Source of the DNA: JAKJGA01 sp029554345
GTDB lineage: Bacteria > Spirochaetota > UBA4802 > JAFGJZ01
Length of the DNA: 64,000 nt
NCBI GenBank assembly: GCA_035395685.1
Contig: DAOPBR010000008.1
Coordinates: 6,104 to 70,103 of the forward strand
Direction: 5' to 3'
Shown here: piece by piece, positions 6,689-15,559 of the stretch
Layout of the letters: every line of letters starts with the position of its first letter
How positions within the stretch are numbered: the stretch's first letter is position 1
The notes under the pieces: model-generated
Database searches by the model: none
What the model saw: the letters and a program-made list of their open reading frames with translations, nothing else
What the model was told of the DNA's origin: nothing
Position numbers and translations under genes: made by a program

Positions 6689-7883
6689 CTGCTCTTCCCG
6701 CAAGCGCGCCGCTTGCCCATGCAAAGTGCAGATTAAATCCGCCGGTATCTCCGTCAACATTCAGAAGTTCTCCGGTTATATGAATACCGCGCATTTTTTT
6801 TGATTCCATCGTAAACGGATTTACCTCATTGCAGTCAACACCGCCTGCGGCAACAACTGCTTCCGAAAAACCCCTCGCTTCGCCCGGATTAAAACGCGAT
6901 GCTTTTAATAGCGAGGATATTTCAGCGCATCTTTCCATGTAAGAAAACGCTTCACGCGCAGGATCAAATGATGCAAGCTCGAGAAAAACCTGACCCATGC
7001 GTTTTTTCAAAATACCGCCGAGCGCAAAAGATGCGGATCTGCCCCGTACAGAAAATATTTTTTCGAGCAGTTTAGCGAGTTCACCGTGCTTTATCGAAGG
7101 AAACAGATCAATTTCAATCTCAGCGTTTTCTATATCCGGATCATTTACATATCTCGAAATATCCAGTGTCACAGGACCGGAAAATCCGTATTTGGTGAAA
7201 AGAATTTCACCTTCAGAATGCCGAATCTCTTTGCCGTTCGAAATTACTTTCAGTGCGCAGTTCCATTTTATACCTTCGAGACGGTGAATCTTTTTCAACG
7301 GAATATTTACAGGAACAACAGCCGGAAAGGGTTCAATCACATTATGACCGACTGAGGAAGACATTTGATAACCGTCAGAACTCCCCCCTAAAGAAGGATA
7401 AGAACAACCACCTGAAGCTATTATTATTTTATCAAAATCATAAACTTCACTATTATCAATTGAAAGTTCGAATTTATCTTTTATCTTTTTTATCCGCGAA
7501 ATACGGGATGAAGTTTTTATGCTTATATTTTTCCTTTGCGCATCAAAAAGAAGAGCATCGACGACAGACGAACTCTGAAAAGAAAAAGGATACAGCTTTC
7601 CATTTTTTCCTTCAGCAAAGGGAATTCCAATATCATAAAAATAATCCCTGACGGATTCCATTCCGAAATGCGAAATCACCTTCATCGCGAAATCGGAATC
7701 GCCATGATAGACATTACGGTCAATCTGCATATTGGAAATATTGCATTGACCATTTCCGCTCGCTGTAACTTTTTTTAAAGGGCGGTCATTTTTTTCAAAA
7801 ACTGTTACAAGACATTCTTCTGCCGCAAAAAGTGCAGAAAATATTCCGCTCGCTCCAGCGCCTATTACACCGACTTTAGTCAT
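6672..7883 (-). CDS. BaiN/YhiN-like FAD-dependent oxidoreductase
   Basis: A 403-residue flavoprotein of the HI0933/BaiN family. The N-terminus has the FAD dinucleotide motif GAGASG, followed by FEKNDRPLKKVTASGNGQCN, which is diagnostic of this family. IIIASGGCSYPSLGGSSDGY is the second signature, and the C-terminal FAD region reads GELLNVDGDTGGFNLHFAW. Family members reduce substrates such as unsaturated bile-acid intermediates, but most are uncharacterised, so the substrate is unknown. Its ATG has GAGAGGA at good spacing. It converges on the DUF493 gene and is divergent from the lytic transglycosylase. It looks intact and cytoplasmic. Confidence 0.9.
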   Translation of the reverse strand: MTKVGVIGAGASGIFSALFAAEECLVTVFEKNDRPLKKVTASGNGQCNISNMQIDRNVYHGDSDFAMKVISHFGMESVRDYFYDIGIPFAEGKNGKLYPFSFQSSSVVDALLFDAQRKNISIKTSSRISRIKKIKDKFELSIDNSEVYDFDKIIIASGGCSYPSLGGSSDGYQMSSSVGHNVIEPFPAVVPVNIPLKKIHRLEGIKWNCALKVISNGKEIRHSEGEILFTKYGFSGPVTLDISRYVNDPDIENAEIEIDLFPSIKHGELAKLLEKIFSVRGRSASFALGGILKKRMGQVFLELASFDPAREAFSYMERCAEISSLLKASRFNPGEARGFSEAVVAAGGVDCNEVNPFTMESKKMRGIHITGELLNVDGDTGGFNLHFAWASGALAGRAVRPSK

Positions 7884-7937
7884 TAATTATCCTCTCTTTT
7901 GCTTGACCCCAGCAAAGATATTTGTCAAGATAATTCA

Positions 7938-8540
7938 ATGAGATCTAAAAACATAATATTCCTTTTTGTTGTCTTCATTCCGGCATTAAGCCCGGCACAA
8001 TTAAAACAAACTGAAAGAAACGGCGTCATCGAAATACGCTCTTCAAAAATAATCAAAAGATCTTCTTCCGCGAAGACTATCAGCAAATCAGAATTCGATG
8101 ATATCATCGAAGCCGAATGCGCAAAGAATACAATCGATCCTTATCTTATAAAGTGTATAATTAAAATCGAATCGGATTTCAATCCCAGAGCGAGATCATG
8201 CAAGGGTGCAATGGGTCTCATGCAGCTGATGCCGGCAACGGCAAAAATATACCGCATCAAAGACGCTTATGACCCGGCAGAAAATATTTATGCAGGCACA
8301 AAACACTTCGCGTGTCTCATGGACGAATTTTCTAATGACGTTATTATGGCTTTAGCGGCTTATCACGCTGGAAGCTCACGTGTAAAAAAAGCCGGAGGAG
8401 TTCCGCCGATTAAAGATACTATAAATTATGTAAAAAGCGTATTATCGTATTACGAACCGAGAACCGGCGAAGAAATCGAAAAATCAGTAAAAAAAGTCTA
8501 CAGCAGAATATCCGGCGAAACAATAGAATTCCGGAACTGA
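7938..8540 (+). CDS. Secreted lytic transglycosylase (SLT domain)
   Basis: About 200 residues: a signal peptide (hydrophobic IIFLFVVFIPALS), a short linker, then a goose-type/SLT fold. Visible family motifs are IKIESDFNP, with the catalytic Glu in the ES pair, GLMQLMPATA, and AAYHAGSSRVKK. Such enzymes cleave the MurNAc-GlcNAc bond of peptidoglycan and leave an anhydro end, acting in the periplasm on wall turnover. ATG 7938 is chosen because it opens directly into the basic and hydrophobic signal; an earlier ATG at 7899 adds 13 non-signal residues. It stands alone between divergent and convergent neighbours. Confidence 0.88.
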   Translation: MRSKNIIFLFVVFIPALSPAQLKQTERNGVIEIRSSKIIKRSSSAKTISKSEFDDIIEAECAKNTIDPYLIKCIIKIESDFNPRARSCKGAMGLMQLMPATAKIYRIKDAYDPAENIYAGTKHFACLMDEFSNDVIMALAAYHAGSSRVKKAGGVPPIKDTINYVKSVLSYYEPRTGEEIEKSVKKVYSRISGETIEFRN

Positions 8541-10250
8541 TCAGAAAAATTCAATCGTTCCCTGATTTGAAGACACATCCTCCGAGAGTTCGCTTACAAA
8601 CGAAAGAAGCATATTAATCTCATATTCACTGACACCGGTCTGAGACGCTATAGATTCTTTCAGGGAAGGAATCATGCCGGAATAATCCTTACCTTCAACG
8701 GCGGATTTTTTATAAAAAGAAAGAGCATCATCAATAATTTTTTTTACATTTAAGAACGCATCAAATCTATTAATATCGCTCTTCAAAAGATTTTCCATTT
8801 CGTCAAAATGAGTATGCATTTTTTTTTCAAAATCATCATGATAGAGCCGGGACTCATTAACATCATCCGACATCTTCTTTATCGATTGTGCGCATTCTTC
8901 AAGAATCTCTTTTTGAATATCAAAAGATCTGTTATAATGTCTGATATTTTTTTTCAGTGCAGAATAAGTCAAAGAATAATGAGCTGCACCTCTATCCGCC
9001 TCGTTTTTTATAAGCCGGGGAATATCACTCACATCTGACAGAGAACCTTCGAGCGAACGTTTAAGCTCATCATAACGGGCAAGCTCAATCCGGGTAAGCA
9101 GAATTATTCTTTCAAAATTTTTAGCTATATCAGCAAGTTTTTTATAAAAATCGCCGAACTTAGCCATATTGCCTTCAACTTCAGAAGCTATATTTTTCAG
9201 TTTAAGTTTCATGCCGACAATCTCATCAAGATGTCTTGAATATTCACTCTGCAGCGAATTAATTCTATCCCATATTTCCGAAAGCTGTTTCTTCTCGTTA
9301 TCTTTCTTTTCAGAATTAAAATTGGAAATAAACGATTCATACGAAGTTTCAATATCCGCAAAAATGGAACTCAGCGTGTCCAGAAACATGTCCATGCTGT
9401 GCTTAACAGCTTCAAGTTTTTTTGACGCAAGCCACGAAAAAAAACCATCATCCGACGGATAACGCATAAAATAATCAATAAGAAAAATCAGCTTTTCCAC
9501 ATCCTGCCTGAAAAGATCTTCAAGCTGATAATTAACAATGACACTCTCGAGTTTTTCTCCGGCTGATATCATTATCGATAAATCTTTATTAACAGATAAT
9601 GAAAGAGAATTCAAACTACGGCCGAATTTATCGAAGTTATCACGTCCCGTAAGCTGAAAAGATGTAAGACTGTTTTCATAAAGCATATCGATATCATTTT
9701 TAATAGATACGAATTTTTCAGATACTGAGACAAGAGAATTCATCTGATTTGAAAACTTGTCTCCGAGCGCGGCTCCCTGTCTTGAAAGATCGCTCATTTT
9801 CTTCGAAATAGTGGCAAGAGAAATTCCGATATCACCCGCCCGCGCAGAAATTACCATCGTATTTACCGCATACATCTCCACCGACTCAAGATGACCGAGA
9901 ACAGTAGAAACACTTGTACTGAGTTTATCGATATCAGCAATACTGCTTAATATAATTTCATGAATATCGGAATCCTCCGACATAATTTTAACTGCCTTGT
10001 TTACTGAAGCGGAAAGCCTTTCTTTCGCCGATTTAACGGTGCGGGAAAAAAAGGTGTTTTCACCGGCAAAACCGTCAACCGGAAAAAAATGCTTAACATA
10101 CGGAGAAACATCATCTATAAAAGATGAAATTGACTGAGACGATGTTTTTACTTTAACGGAAATATTTTCAAAAAGTTCCCGCAGATTATCTTTTATTAAA
10201 AGCGATTCTTTTCTCAATTTTTCCGATTCGATTCTGATTTCGGAATTCAT
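8541..10250 (-). CDS. Soluble MCP-like coiled-coil signalling protein
   Basis: A 569-residue, almost wholly helical protein without membrane segments or signal. Residues 130-158 contain NTMVISARAGDIG followed by ISLATISKKMSDLSRQ. These resemble the hairpin tip of methyl-accepting chemotaxis proteins, where N-x-LALNAAIEAARAGE is followed by FAVVA-EVR-LA. The tip is divergent, so coupling to CheA/CheW is uncertain. The rest is heptad-like coiled coil, including KKDNEKKQLSEIWDRI. It is the last gene of an operon whose first two members are an EAL protein and a CheY-like regulator. Gaps are 46 and 84 bases, and it has a good GAGAGGA ribosome site. It could be a cytoplasmic receptor or scaffold for that CheY. 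The link to chemotaxis is inferred. Confidence 0.55.
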   Translation of the reverse strand: MNSEIRIESEKLRKESLLIKDNLRELFENISVKVKTSSQSISSFIDDVSPYVKHFFPVDGFAGENTFFSRTVKSAKERLSASVNKAVKIMSEDSDIHEIILSSIADIDKLSTSVSTVLGHLESVEMYAVNTMVISARAGDIGISLATISKKMSDLSRQGAALGDKFSNQMNSLVSVSEKFVSIKNDIDMLYENSLTSFQLTGRDNFDKFGRSLNSLSLSVNKDLSIMISAGEKLESVIVNYQLEDLFRQDVEKLIFLIDYFMRYPSDDGFFSWLASKKLEAVKHSMDMFLDTLSSIFADIETSYESFISNFNSEKKDNEKKQLSEIWDRINSLQSEYSRHLDEIVGMKLKLKNIASEVEGNMAKFGDFYKKLADIAKNFERIILLTRIELARYDELKRSLEGSLSDVSDIPRLIKNEADRGAAHYSLTYSALKKNIRHYNRSFDIQKEILEECAQSIKKMSDDVNESRLYHDDFEKKMHTHFDEMENLLKSDINRFDAFLNVKKIIDDALSFYKKSAVEGKDYSGMIPSLKESIASQTGVSEYEINMLLSFVSELSEDVSSNQGTIEFF

Positions 10251-10296
10251 TCACTTCCTCTCAGCGCATAAAAAAGCATTATCAAAATGGAAATAA

Positions 10297-10680
10297 TCAT
10301 TGCTTGCTTCGTAAAACTTTATTTATCGTTTCAAGAAGCTTTTCAGGCGGAAATGGTTTAACCATCCATCCCTTAACACCGGCATTACGCCCTTCCTCCC
10401 TCAGTTCTTCCGAAGATTCGGTTGTAAGCATTATAACAGGTGTAGTCGAATTAATAAAATATTCTTTATAATTTTTAAGTCTTTCAGCAAATGTCAATCC
10501 GTCCGTATTGGGCATATTTACATCCGATATTATCAGATCAAAGCGTTTCGATACACACTTTTCAAGAGCTTCATCCCCGTCTGATGCCTCAGTCACATTA
10601 TACCCGTTATTAGAGAGCACAAACGATAACGCCTGACGTATTGAAGCGGCATCATCGACTATGAGAATTTCTTTCGGCAT
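10297..10680 (-). CDS. CheY-like single-domain response regulator
   Basis: 127 residues forming one receiver domain. The acidic pair D9-D10, phosphoacceptor D53 (in ISDVNMPNTDG), T86 or T87 (MLTTES) and K108 (MVKPFP) are all present, so it should be phosphorylated and switch. There is no output domain. It lies between the EAL protein and the receptor-like coiled coil in one orientation, with a GGAGATG ribosome site. That context makes a stand-alone CheY-type adaptor likely, although the kinase is not in the window. Confidence 0.93.
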   Translation of the reverse strand: MPKEILIVDDAASIRQALSFVLSNNGYNVTEASDGDEALEKCVSKRFDLIISDVNMPNTDGLTFAERLKNYKEYFINSTTPVIMLTTESSEELREEGRNAGVKGWMVKPFPPEKLLETINKVLRSKQ

Positions 10681-10764
10681 AAATCATCTCCACGACAGCA
10701 TATTAAGTTTAATGCCAGGCAAAATAAAAATCAATATAATATTGAACTGTTTAAAATGGCTTTA

Positions 10765-12585
10765 TCAAGAAGGCATTCCGAAAAGATAACCCTGAGCAAA
10801 CTGAATATTGTTTTTCTTTACGATATCAAGAAGGCTTTCGCTCTCAACATATTCGGCAACTATCTGTTTTCCGCTTTTATGACAGAATGACGAAATACTT
10901 TCTATCATCGTCAGAGCATTCGGATCCAGCTCGGCCGAACGGATAAGAGAACCGTCTATTTTTACAATATCAAAAGAAAGATTCAGCAGATTGCAGAAAT
11001 TCGAGTACCCTGATCCGAAATCATCAATGGCGATTTTGCCGCCTTTTTCCTTAACCTTCGCGATGAAATTTCTGCATATATCAATCTCGACAAGTTCCTC
11101 GCTTTCAATAATTTCTATTATCAGTTTTCCTTTTCTGTTTTCAACTTCACGGCAGATAGAAAGAACATCTTCCATAAAACCAGGATGAGAAATATCACTG
11201 AGAGTAATATTTACAGACACGTCAGTATCACCCTGAAGAAGTCTGTTTCTGACTGATTTCAGGACAGCACGCGTCAGTTCATTATAAAGCCCGGTATTTT
11301 TTGCAATAGCAAGATAGGGATATATGGAAGAATATCCCGACTTAGTTTTTACGCGGAGAAGAGCCTCATGCCATTTAATTTCTCCGGTAAGACTGTCCAC
11401 GACCGGCTGATATACAGTTTTCAAGGAAGCATTTTTTATATTATCAAAAAGTTCATTGTAAAGCCTGGCTGAGCTCATAACTCTTTCTTTTTCTTTGACA
11501 TGATTTTCATCATAGACGTAAACATTATGAAAAAGTTTATCAGCCATATTAAGCGCGAGATCTGATTTCAAAAGGGCTCTTGAGAAATCACCTGAAAGAT
11601 TTACAGAAGCACCGATTCTGTAAGTAAGATATATTTCCATTCCGCCGGCATCCATTCTGTACGACAGAAGTTCAAACCACATCAGATCGAGAAGAAATTT
11701 AGCGTTTTCATTCGATTTATCCTTGTCATCAAATGGAATAATTACTCCGAATTCATGCCCTACCAGCTTGTAACAGGAATAACCGTCGCGTTCGCAGATT
11801 TCTGAAAGAACTCCGGCAACATACTGAAGTATTTTTTCTGAACTTTTATATCCGAATAAAGAAGAGATGTCGGGAAAATTCTGAATCTTTATTATTGCAA
11901 GTATGAAATCCTTTTTTTTAGGGAGATTTCGCATCAGAGAGTTTTTATTGGGCAGATTGAGCATCTTATCAAATACGACAGCCTGCATAATCTTTTTCAG
12001 AATTTTTTCATCATAAGAACCGCGTGAATAGAAAAGAAGCATAACCAGAGGAACCGAAAATACCGCACCGGTAAAGTTATTCATATTTAAGTTCATAAAC
12101 CGGCTTAAAATGCTCATGTCTGTAAACAGTAGACTAAAAAACAATATAATCGCAGTGTAAAGGGTAATGGAAATTATGCCTCTCACCGTGCCGTTAAAAT
12201 AAAATGAAAATGGAATAAATATAATTAGAACCACAATAGCTGTTAAAATCTGAGAAAAAGAAATTATTGAAAGAATAGAAACAGATAAAGCCAGAAACAT
12301 GCTGAAATAAGGAGACATCCTCGGCACTTTGGAAACTCCGAAAAAATAAAACAGCGCCGCTCCCGATAAAAGAAGCATTATAATTAAATCTGCCGGAATG
12401 AAAATTCCTGAAGCAAAATAATATGAAACTGACTGACATGCTGAAAAAATCAGCACGCACAATGAAGTTATTAACATTACTTTTTTCTTGTTATAGAAAA
12501 GAGAAATCGCAGCTCCGGACTTGCCACAGTAACCGTTTACAGATTCTGAGTCATCAATATCATCAACACATTCATAGACAGCCAT
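10765..12585 (-). CDS. Membrane GGDEF/EAL protein, likely c-di-GMP phosphodiesterase
   Basis: About 606 residues. The N-terminal 190 contain six or so hydrophobic segments, followed by a degenerate GGDEF domain. Its signature site reads VGHEF instead of GGDEF (around residue 275), so cyclase activity is unlikely. The C-terminal EAL domain is well kept: WHEALLRVK, NITLSDI, IEIIESEE, IDDFGSGYS, KIDGSLI, VAEYVES and QGYLFGMP. It should therefore hydrolyse cyclic di-GMP, with the GGDEF part perhaps a GTP sensor. ATG 12585 is used; the longer frame needs a TTG at 12624 with no ribosome site. It is first in an operon with the CheY and coiled-coil genes. Confidence 0.85.
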   Translation of the reverse strand: MAVYECVDDIDDSESVNGYCGKSGAAISLFYNKKKVMLITSLCVLIFSACQSVSYYFASGIFIPADLIIMLLLSGAALFYFFGVSKVPRMSPYFSMFLALSVSILSIISFSQILTAIVVLIIFIPFSFYFNGTVRGIISITLYTAIILFFSLLFTDMSILSRFMNLNMNNFTGAVFSVPLVMLLFYSRGSYDEKILKKIMQAVVFDKMLNLPNKNSLMRNLPKKKDFILAIIKIQNFPDISSLFGYKSSEKILQYVAGVLSEICERDGYSCYKLVGHEFGVIIPFDDKDKSNENAKFLLDLMWFELLSYRMDAGGMEIYLTYRIGASVNLSGDFSRALLKSDLALNMADKLFHNVYVYDENHVKEKERVMSSARLYNELFDNIKNASLKTVYQPVVDSLTGEIKWHEALLRVKTKSGYSSIYPYLAIAKNTGLYNELTRAVLKSVRNRLLQGDTDVSVNITLSDISHPGFMEDVLSICREVENRKGKLIIEIIESEELVEIDICRNFIAKVKEKGGKIAIDDFGSGYSNFCNLLNLSFDIVKIDGSLIRSAELDPNALTMIESISSFCHKSGKQIVAEYVESESLLDIVKKNNIQFAQGYLFGMPS

Positions 12586-12786
12586 AGAACCATCCGATAA
12601 GAATAAACTGCAATAACAGACCAATCAGACGGCAAAATCTTCATAAAGTCAAGAAAAAGTTTAATATGAGGGAATGAGTTTATTTCGACAATACAGCTTC
12701 ATAGATTAAATACAGTTTACAGGTTTAGCAGTTTTAAAAATTTTTAACGTTTAATGAAATACATTAAATGAAAACGTTTGCCGGGT

Positions 12787-13683
12787 TTACTCATGTAATT
12801 CACAACGTTTCCAGCTTATCCGTAGAATACATTTATAAACAAGAGTAACAATTATCAATAAACTTAGTGTTATTACTATTTTTTTAAAAAAAAATTTAAC
12901 CAAATAATCATCATAAATGCAATATAAAGGTGAAAAAAGAATTCCAATATCTAACGCAAAATAAGTAAGAATAATTTTAAAAGGGGATACTGCTTTTTGT
13001 TTTTTTCTATGAGAAATAAGATTAAATAAAACATAACCCACTACAACAATCACAAAAAAAGCCGTTAACAGATATACTTGAGTAATACCATTCATCAGAC
13101 TGAAGATATAATTCGAAATCAGAATAAACATAAAAAGTATTGTTGATGAATAAAAATATCTGACTTCAGGATTATCATGAATGATCTGATTAAATGATAA
13201 TTGATCAAAAAATTTAATCACATGTTTTAATTTTGAATATTTATCAAGGTTGTCACTATCTTGACATATTTCGTGATAGAATTCTTTCAAACATAAAGTA
13301 AAAATTAGCAACATCAAGCAAAATATAACTGTCGGAAGAACAATAATAAACAATACAAAACCCATTGATAAAAAAAGTGATGGAATCAAACCGCCGAAAA
13401 ACATAACACTTGCAATAAAAAATATTAATCTTATCTTTTTGATAAAAGAATCCATAAAATATAATTTCCGTTTAAAATAAAACCAAATTACTGTCACAAA
13501 TAATAAGTTAACGATTGCAGATATAACGTAAACAATTTCGACTTCAGGTTTTATTACAATGATAAATATTGTCACAATAGTTCTTATAGCCAAAAACAGC
13601 AAAGAAAACAAAAGAAATCGTGACCAGAATGGAAACTCTTTATCTTTATCAGTTTCCTGCATAAGTTTATTATCCAAAACCAT
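12787..13683 (-). CDS. Multi-spanning membrane protein, unknown
   Basis: 298 residues with about eight hydrophobic segments (for example FLLFSLLFLAIRTIVTIFII and LFVTVIWFYF), a short cytoplasmic loop around 145-180, and a basic C-terminus. No catalytic or transport motif is recognised. The gene is AT-rich compared with its neighbours. It is the last of a three-gene, same-strand set with a 190-residue membrane-anchored protein and a secreted SH3-like protein; gaps are 18 and 39 bases. The start has only a weak ribosome site, consistent with coupling. Function unknown. Confidence 0.6.
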   Translation of the reverse strand: MVLDNKLMQETDKDKEFPFWSRFLLFSLLFLAIRTIVTIFIIVIKPEVEIVYVISAIVNLLFVTVIWFYFKRKLYFMDSFIKKIRLIFFIASVMFFGGLIPSLFLSMGFVLFIIVLPTVIFCLMLLIFTLCLKEFYHEICQDSDNLDKYSKLKHVIKFFDQLSFNQIIHDNPEVRYFYSSTILFMFILISNYIFSLMNGITQVYLLTAFFVIVVVGYVLFNLISHRKKQKAVSPFKIILTYFALDIGILFSPLYCIYDDYLVKFFFKKIVITLSLLIIVTLVYKCILRISWKRCELHE

Positions 13684-13701
13684 TACCGCCTATTGATGTA
13701 T

Positions 13702-14268
13702 TCAGAAATCTATTTCTTTCGATATTCTTCTTGTAAGCAGTTTTGTTCCGCTTATCGAATATTCTCCAGAAGCATCCTCGACAATAAAATTGTATTTCAG
13801 TTTCAGATGTCTATGATAAAAATTAACGCCGTCAATTATAACATAAACTGTCGGATCATTAAAATCCTTATCAATTGATAACCGGCTGTTCAACATCCTG
13901 TAATCCAGGTTTTTCATTGAACCAGTCGTCATTGATAAACTGTATGTTGTCGGAGATATTAATACATCATTATGATAGAGTTCATATTCCAAGTTCTTTA
14001 TTACAGGATCTTTTATATTATCATCGATAATCTGAAACTCTGTCATGAGAGATTCTCTGCCGGTGTCAGGATAAGTCCAATGTGCTGAAATTATTCTATG
14101 CAGATAATAAACCCTAAAATACTTATTCCCGGAATAATCATTTCCATCTGCATCAACATACCGTGTTTCCTGACTCATTAAAAGCAAAAATAAAAGATAT
14201 AATAGCAGAAAAAAAACAAATACAAAAGCTGAGAAAAGAAAAAACAATTTACTTCTGATATTTTTCAA
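13702..14268 (-). CDS. Membrane-anchored protein, unknown
   Basis: About 188 residues: a short basic N-terminus, one strong hydrophobic segment (LFFLFSAFVFVFFLLLYLLF), then an extracytoplasmic domain of beta-rich character (DYRMLNSRLSIDKDF, HRHLKLKYNFIVEDASG). No known domain is recognised. No ATG opens the frame. TTG at 14268 has GGAG 7 nt upstream and is preferred to TTG 14274, which nearly abuts that site. Middle gene of the AT-rich three-gene set. The layout suggests a cell-surface complex, which is inference. Confidence 0.55.
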   Translation of the reverse strand: MKNIRSKLFFLFSAFVFVFFLLLYLLFLLLMSQETRYVDADGNDYSGNKYFRVYYLHRIISAHWTYPDTGRESLMTEFQIIDDNIKDPVIKNLEYELYHNDVLISPTTYSLSMTTGSMKNLDYRMLNSRLSIDKDFNDPTVYVIIDGVNFYHRHLKLKYNFIVEDASGEYSISGTKLLTRRISKEIDF

Positions 14269-14313
14269 ATTCAATCTCCGAAGTTTAGAACAATATTATT
14301 TCATAATGCCAAG

Positions 14314-15252
14314 TCATTTTATTTTTTTCGGGAAAACAATATTACTCTTAATAATCTTTTCATCTACACTCTCAATGTAATAAAAACCGGCTTTCTGCAA
14401 TAAATGTATTTCGGCTTCCATTGTCGCATCCAAATCAAATGAATCAGGATTTATTTCATTGAACTGCTTCTGTGTAAAACCAGAAATGCGGTATTTACTA
14501 ACGATAGATGAAACTTCATCTGCACGGATTATTGATCCTTCTGCATATTCTGCTCTATACCAATATTTCCGTGTTAAATATATTTTATATATTTTATCTG
14601 ATTTCTTTTCAATTTTAGCAATCTTATCATAAACAAACCGGTCATAAAGTAAAAAGAAATATTCAGATCTGACACCGCCGTCGTTTAAAAGAGAAATAGA
14701 TAATCTTTGATACAACTCACCGGAAAGAATCTTTTTATAATTTTCTTCTATTGAATCAACTACAGCTTTTCCATAAGCATCAAAATTCCGATGTAAATAA
14801 TCGTGTTTATTATTCATCAACAGATCAATAGCCTTTTTCGGAAAACCAAAATATGCACGAATCAGTTCTTCCGCGTCTAAATAATTCCGAACATCAAGTT
14901 CCTTACAGTATTTATCATAAAGCACTTGATATTCCGATGCGATTTCCGACATTTTCCCCTTATGACTTTCAATACCGCCGCTGTAGACATAACCTTCAAT
15001 GCCTTTAATTTTTACTTTTGACCATTTAGTATAGAATTTCATTCCGCGCAAAATTACAGGATGATAATTCCCGAGATCACGTTCCAGTATTTCAACTTCA
15101 TCTCCTTCTTTCAAAAAAGTAATTATTTCCGATAAAGCCGATGGTTCTTTTCTTACAGAAAGCTGATCAACCCAGCAATACTCAGCAGAACCGGCATTGA
15201 CATTTGAATAAATGCTTAGAATCAAAGTGAAAATAATTAAATATCTTTTCAT
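14314..15252 (-). CDS. Secreted protein with N-terminal SH3-like domain
   Basis: 312 residues. A signal peptide (MKRYLIIFTLILSIYSNVNA) is followed by an SH3b-like domain of roughly residues 25-95 with SVRKEPSALSEIITFLKEGDEVEIL and GIEGYVYSGG, the usual pattern of bacterial SH3 domains that bind peptidoglycan or peptides. The remaining 210 residues are helical and charged (SKYRISGFTQKQFNEI) and match nothing recognised. The ribosome site GGAAATAAAGTAAT precedes the ATG. It is the first gene of the AT-rich set, so the two membrane proteins after it may act with it at the envelope. Confidence 0.65.
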   Translation of the reverse strand: MKRYLIIFTLILSIYSNVNAGSAEYCWVDQLSVRKEPSALSEIITFLKEGDEVEILERDLGNYHPVILRGMKFYTKWSKVKIKGIEGYVYSGGIESHKGKMSEIASEYQVLYDKYCKELDVRNYLDAEELIRAYFGFPKKAIDLLMNNKHDYLHRNFDAYGKAVVDSIEENYKKILSGELYQRLSISLLNDGGVRSEYFFLLYDRFVYDKIAKIEKKSDKIYKIYLTRKYWYRAEYAEGSIIRADEVSSIVSKYRISGFTQKQFNEINPDSFDLDATMEAEIHLLQKAGFYYIESVDEKIIKSNIVFPKKIK

Positions 15253-15392
15253 ATTACTTTATTTCCTTAACTTTAAAATATTATTCAAGAATAATATTTT
15301 CATAATTACATCATCTTTTAATTTTTTTTCACATCAATCTCCAGAAATATATTTCCGGATACTGGAAATCATAAAACTCTCCTAGAGAGACA

Positions 15393-15492
15393 ATGAATTT
15401 GGCTGGTCCTGAAAAAAACACCTTCCGGAAACGTGAAATTTTAAAAAAGAGATAAACTCGAAATCAAAGACGGAAAAATTAAAGTTAAATAA
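15393..15492 (+). pseudogene. Short broken coding remnant
   Basis: A frame starting at ATG 15393 reads MNLAGPEKNTFRKREILKKR and stops. A second frame ending at 15492 reads DKLEIKDGKIKVK after another stop. Both have coding-like composition, which suggests the 3' end of a decayed gene. It fills part of the roughly 300-base gap between the SH3-like gene and the GH3 gene; nothing else convincing is seen there. Weak call. Confidence 0.25.
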
Positions 15493-15515
15493 GTTTTATT
15501 TCTTTTAACAAAAAT

Positions 15516-15545
15516 AACCGGCATTATCTGCCGGTTTTTTATTCG
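15516..15545 (-). terminator. Terminator after the GH operon
   Basis: An 8-bp stem (AACCGGCA with TGCCGGTT) and 5-nt loop, with T runs on both sides, so it can act in both directions. It lies just past the GH3 stop and would end the glycoside hydrolase transcript. Confidence 0.8.
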
Positions 15546-15559
15546 TTAGAAAATTAATA

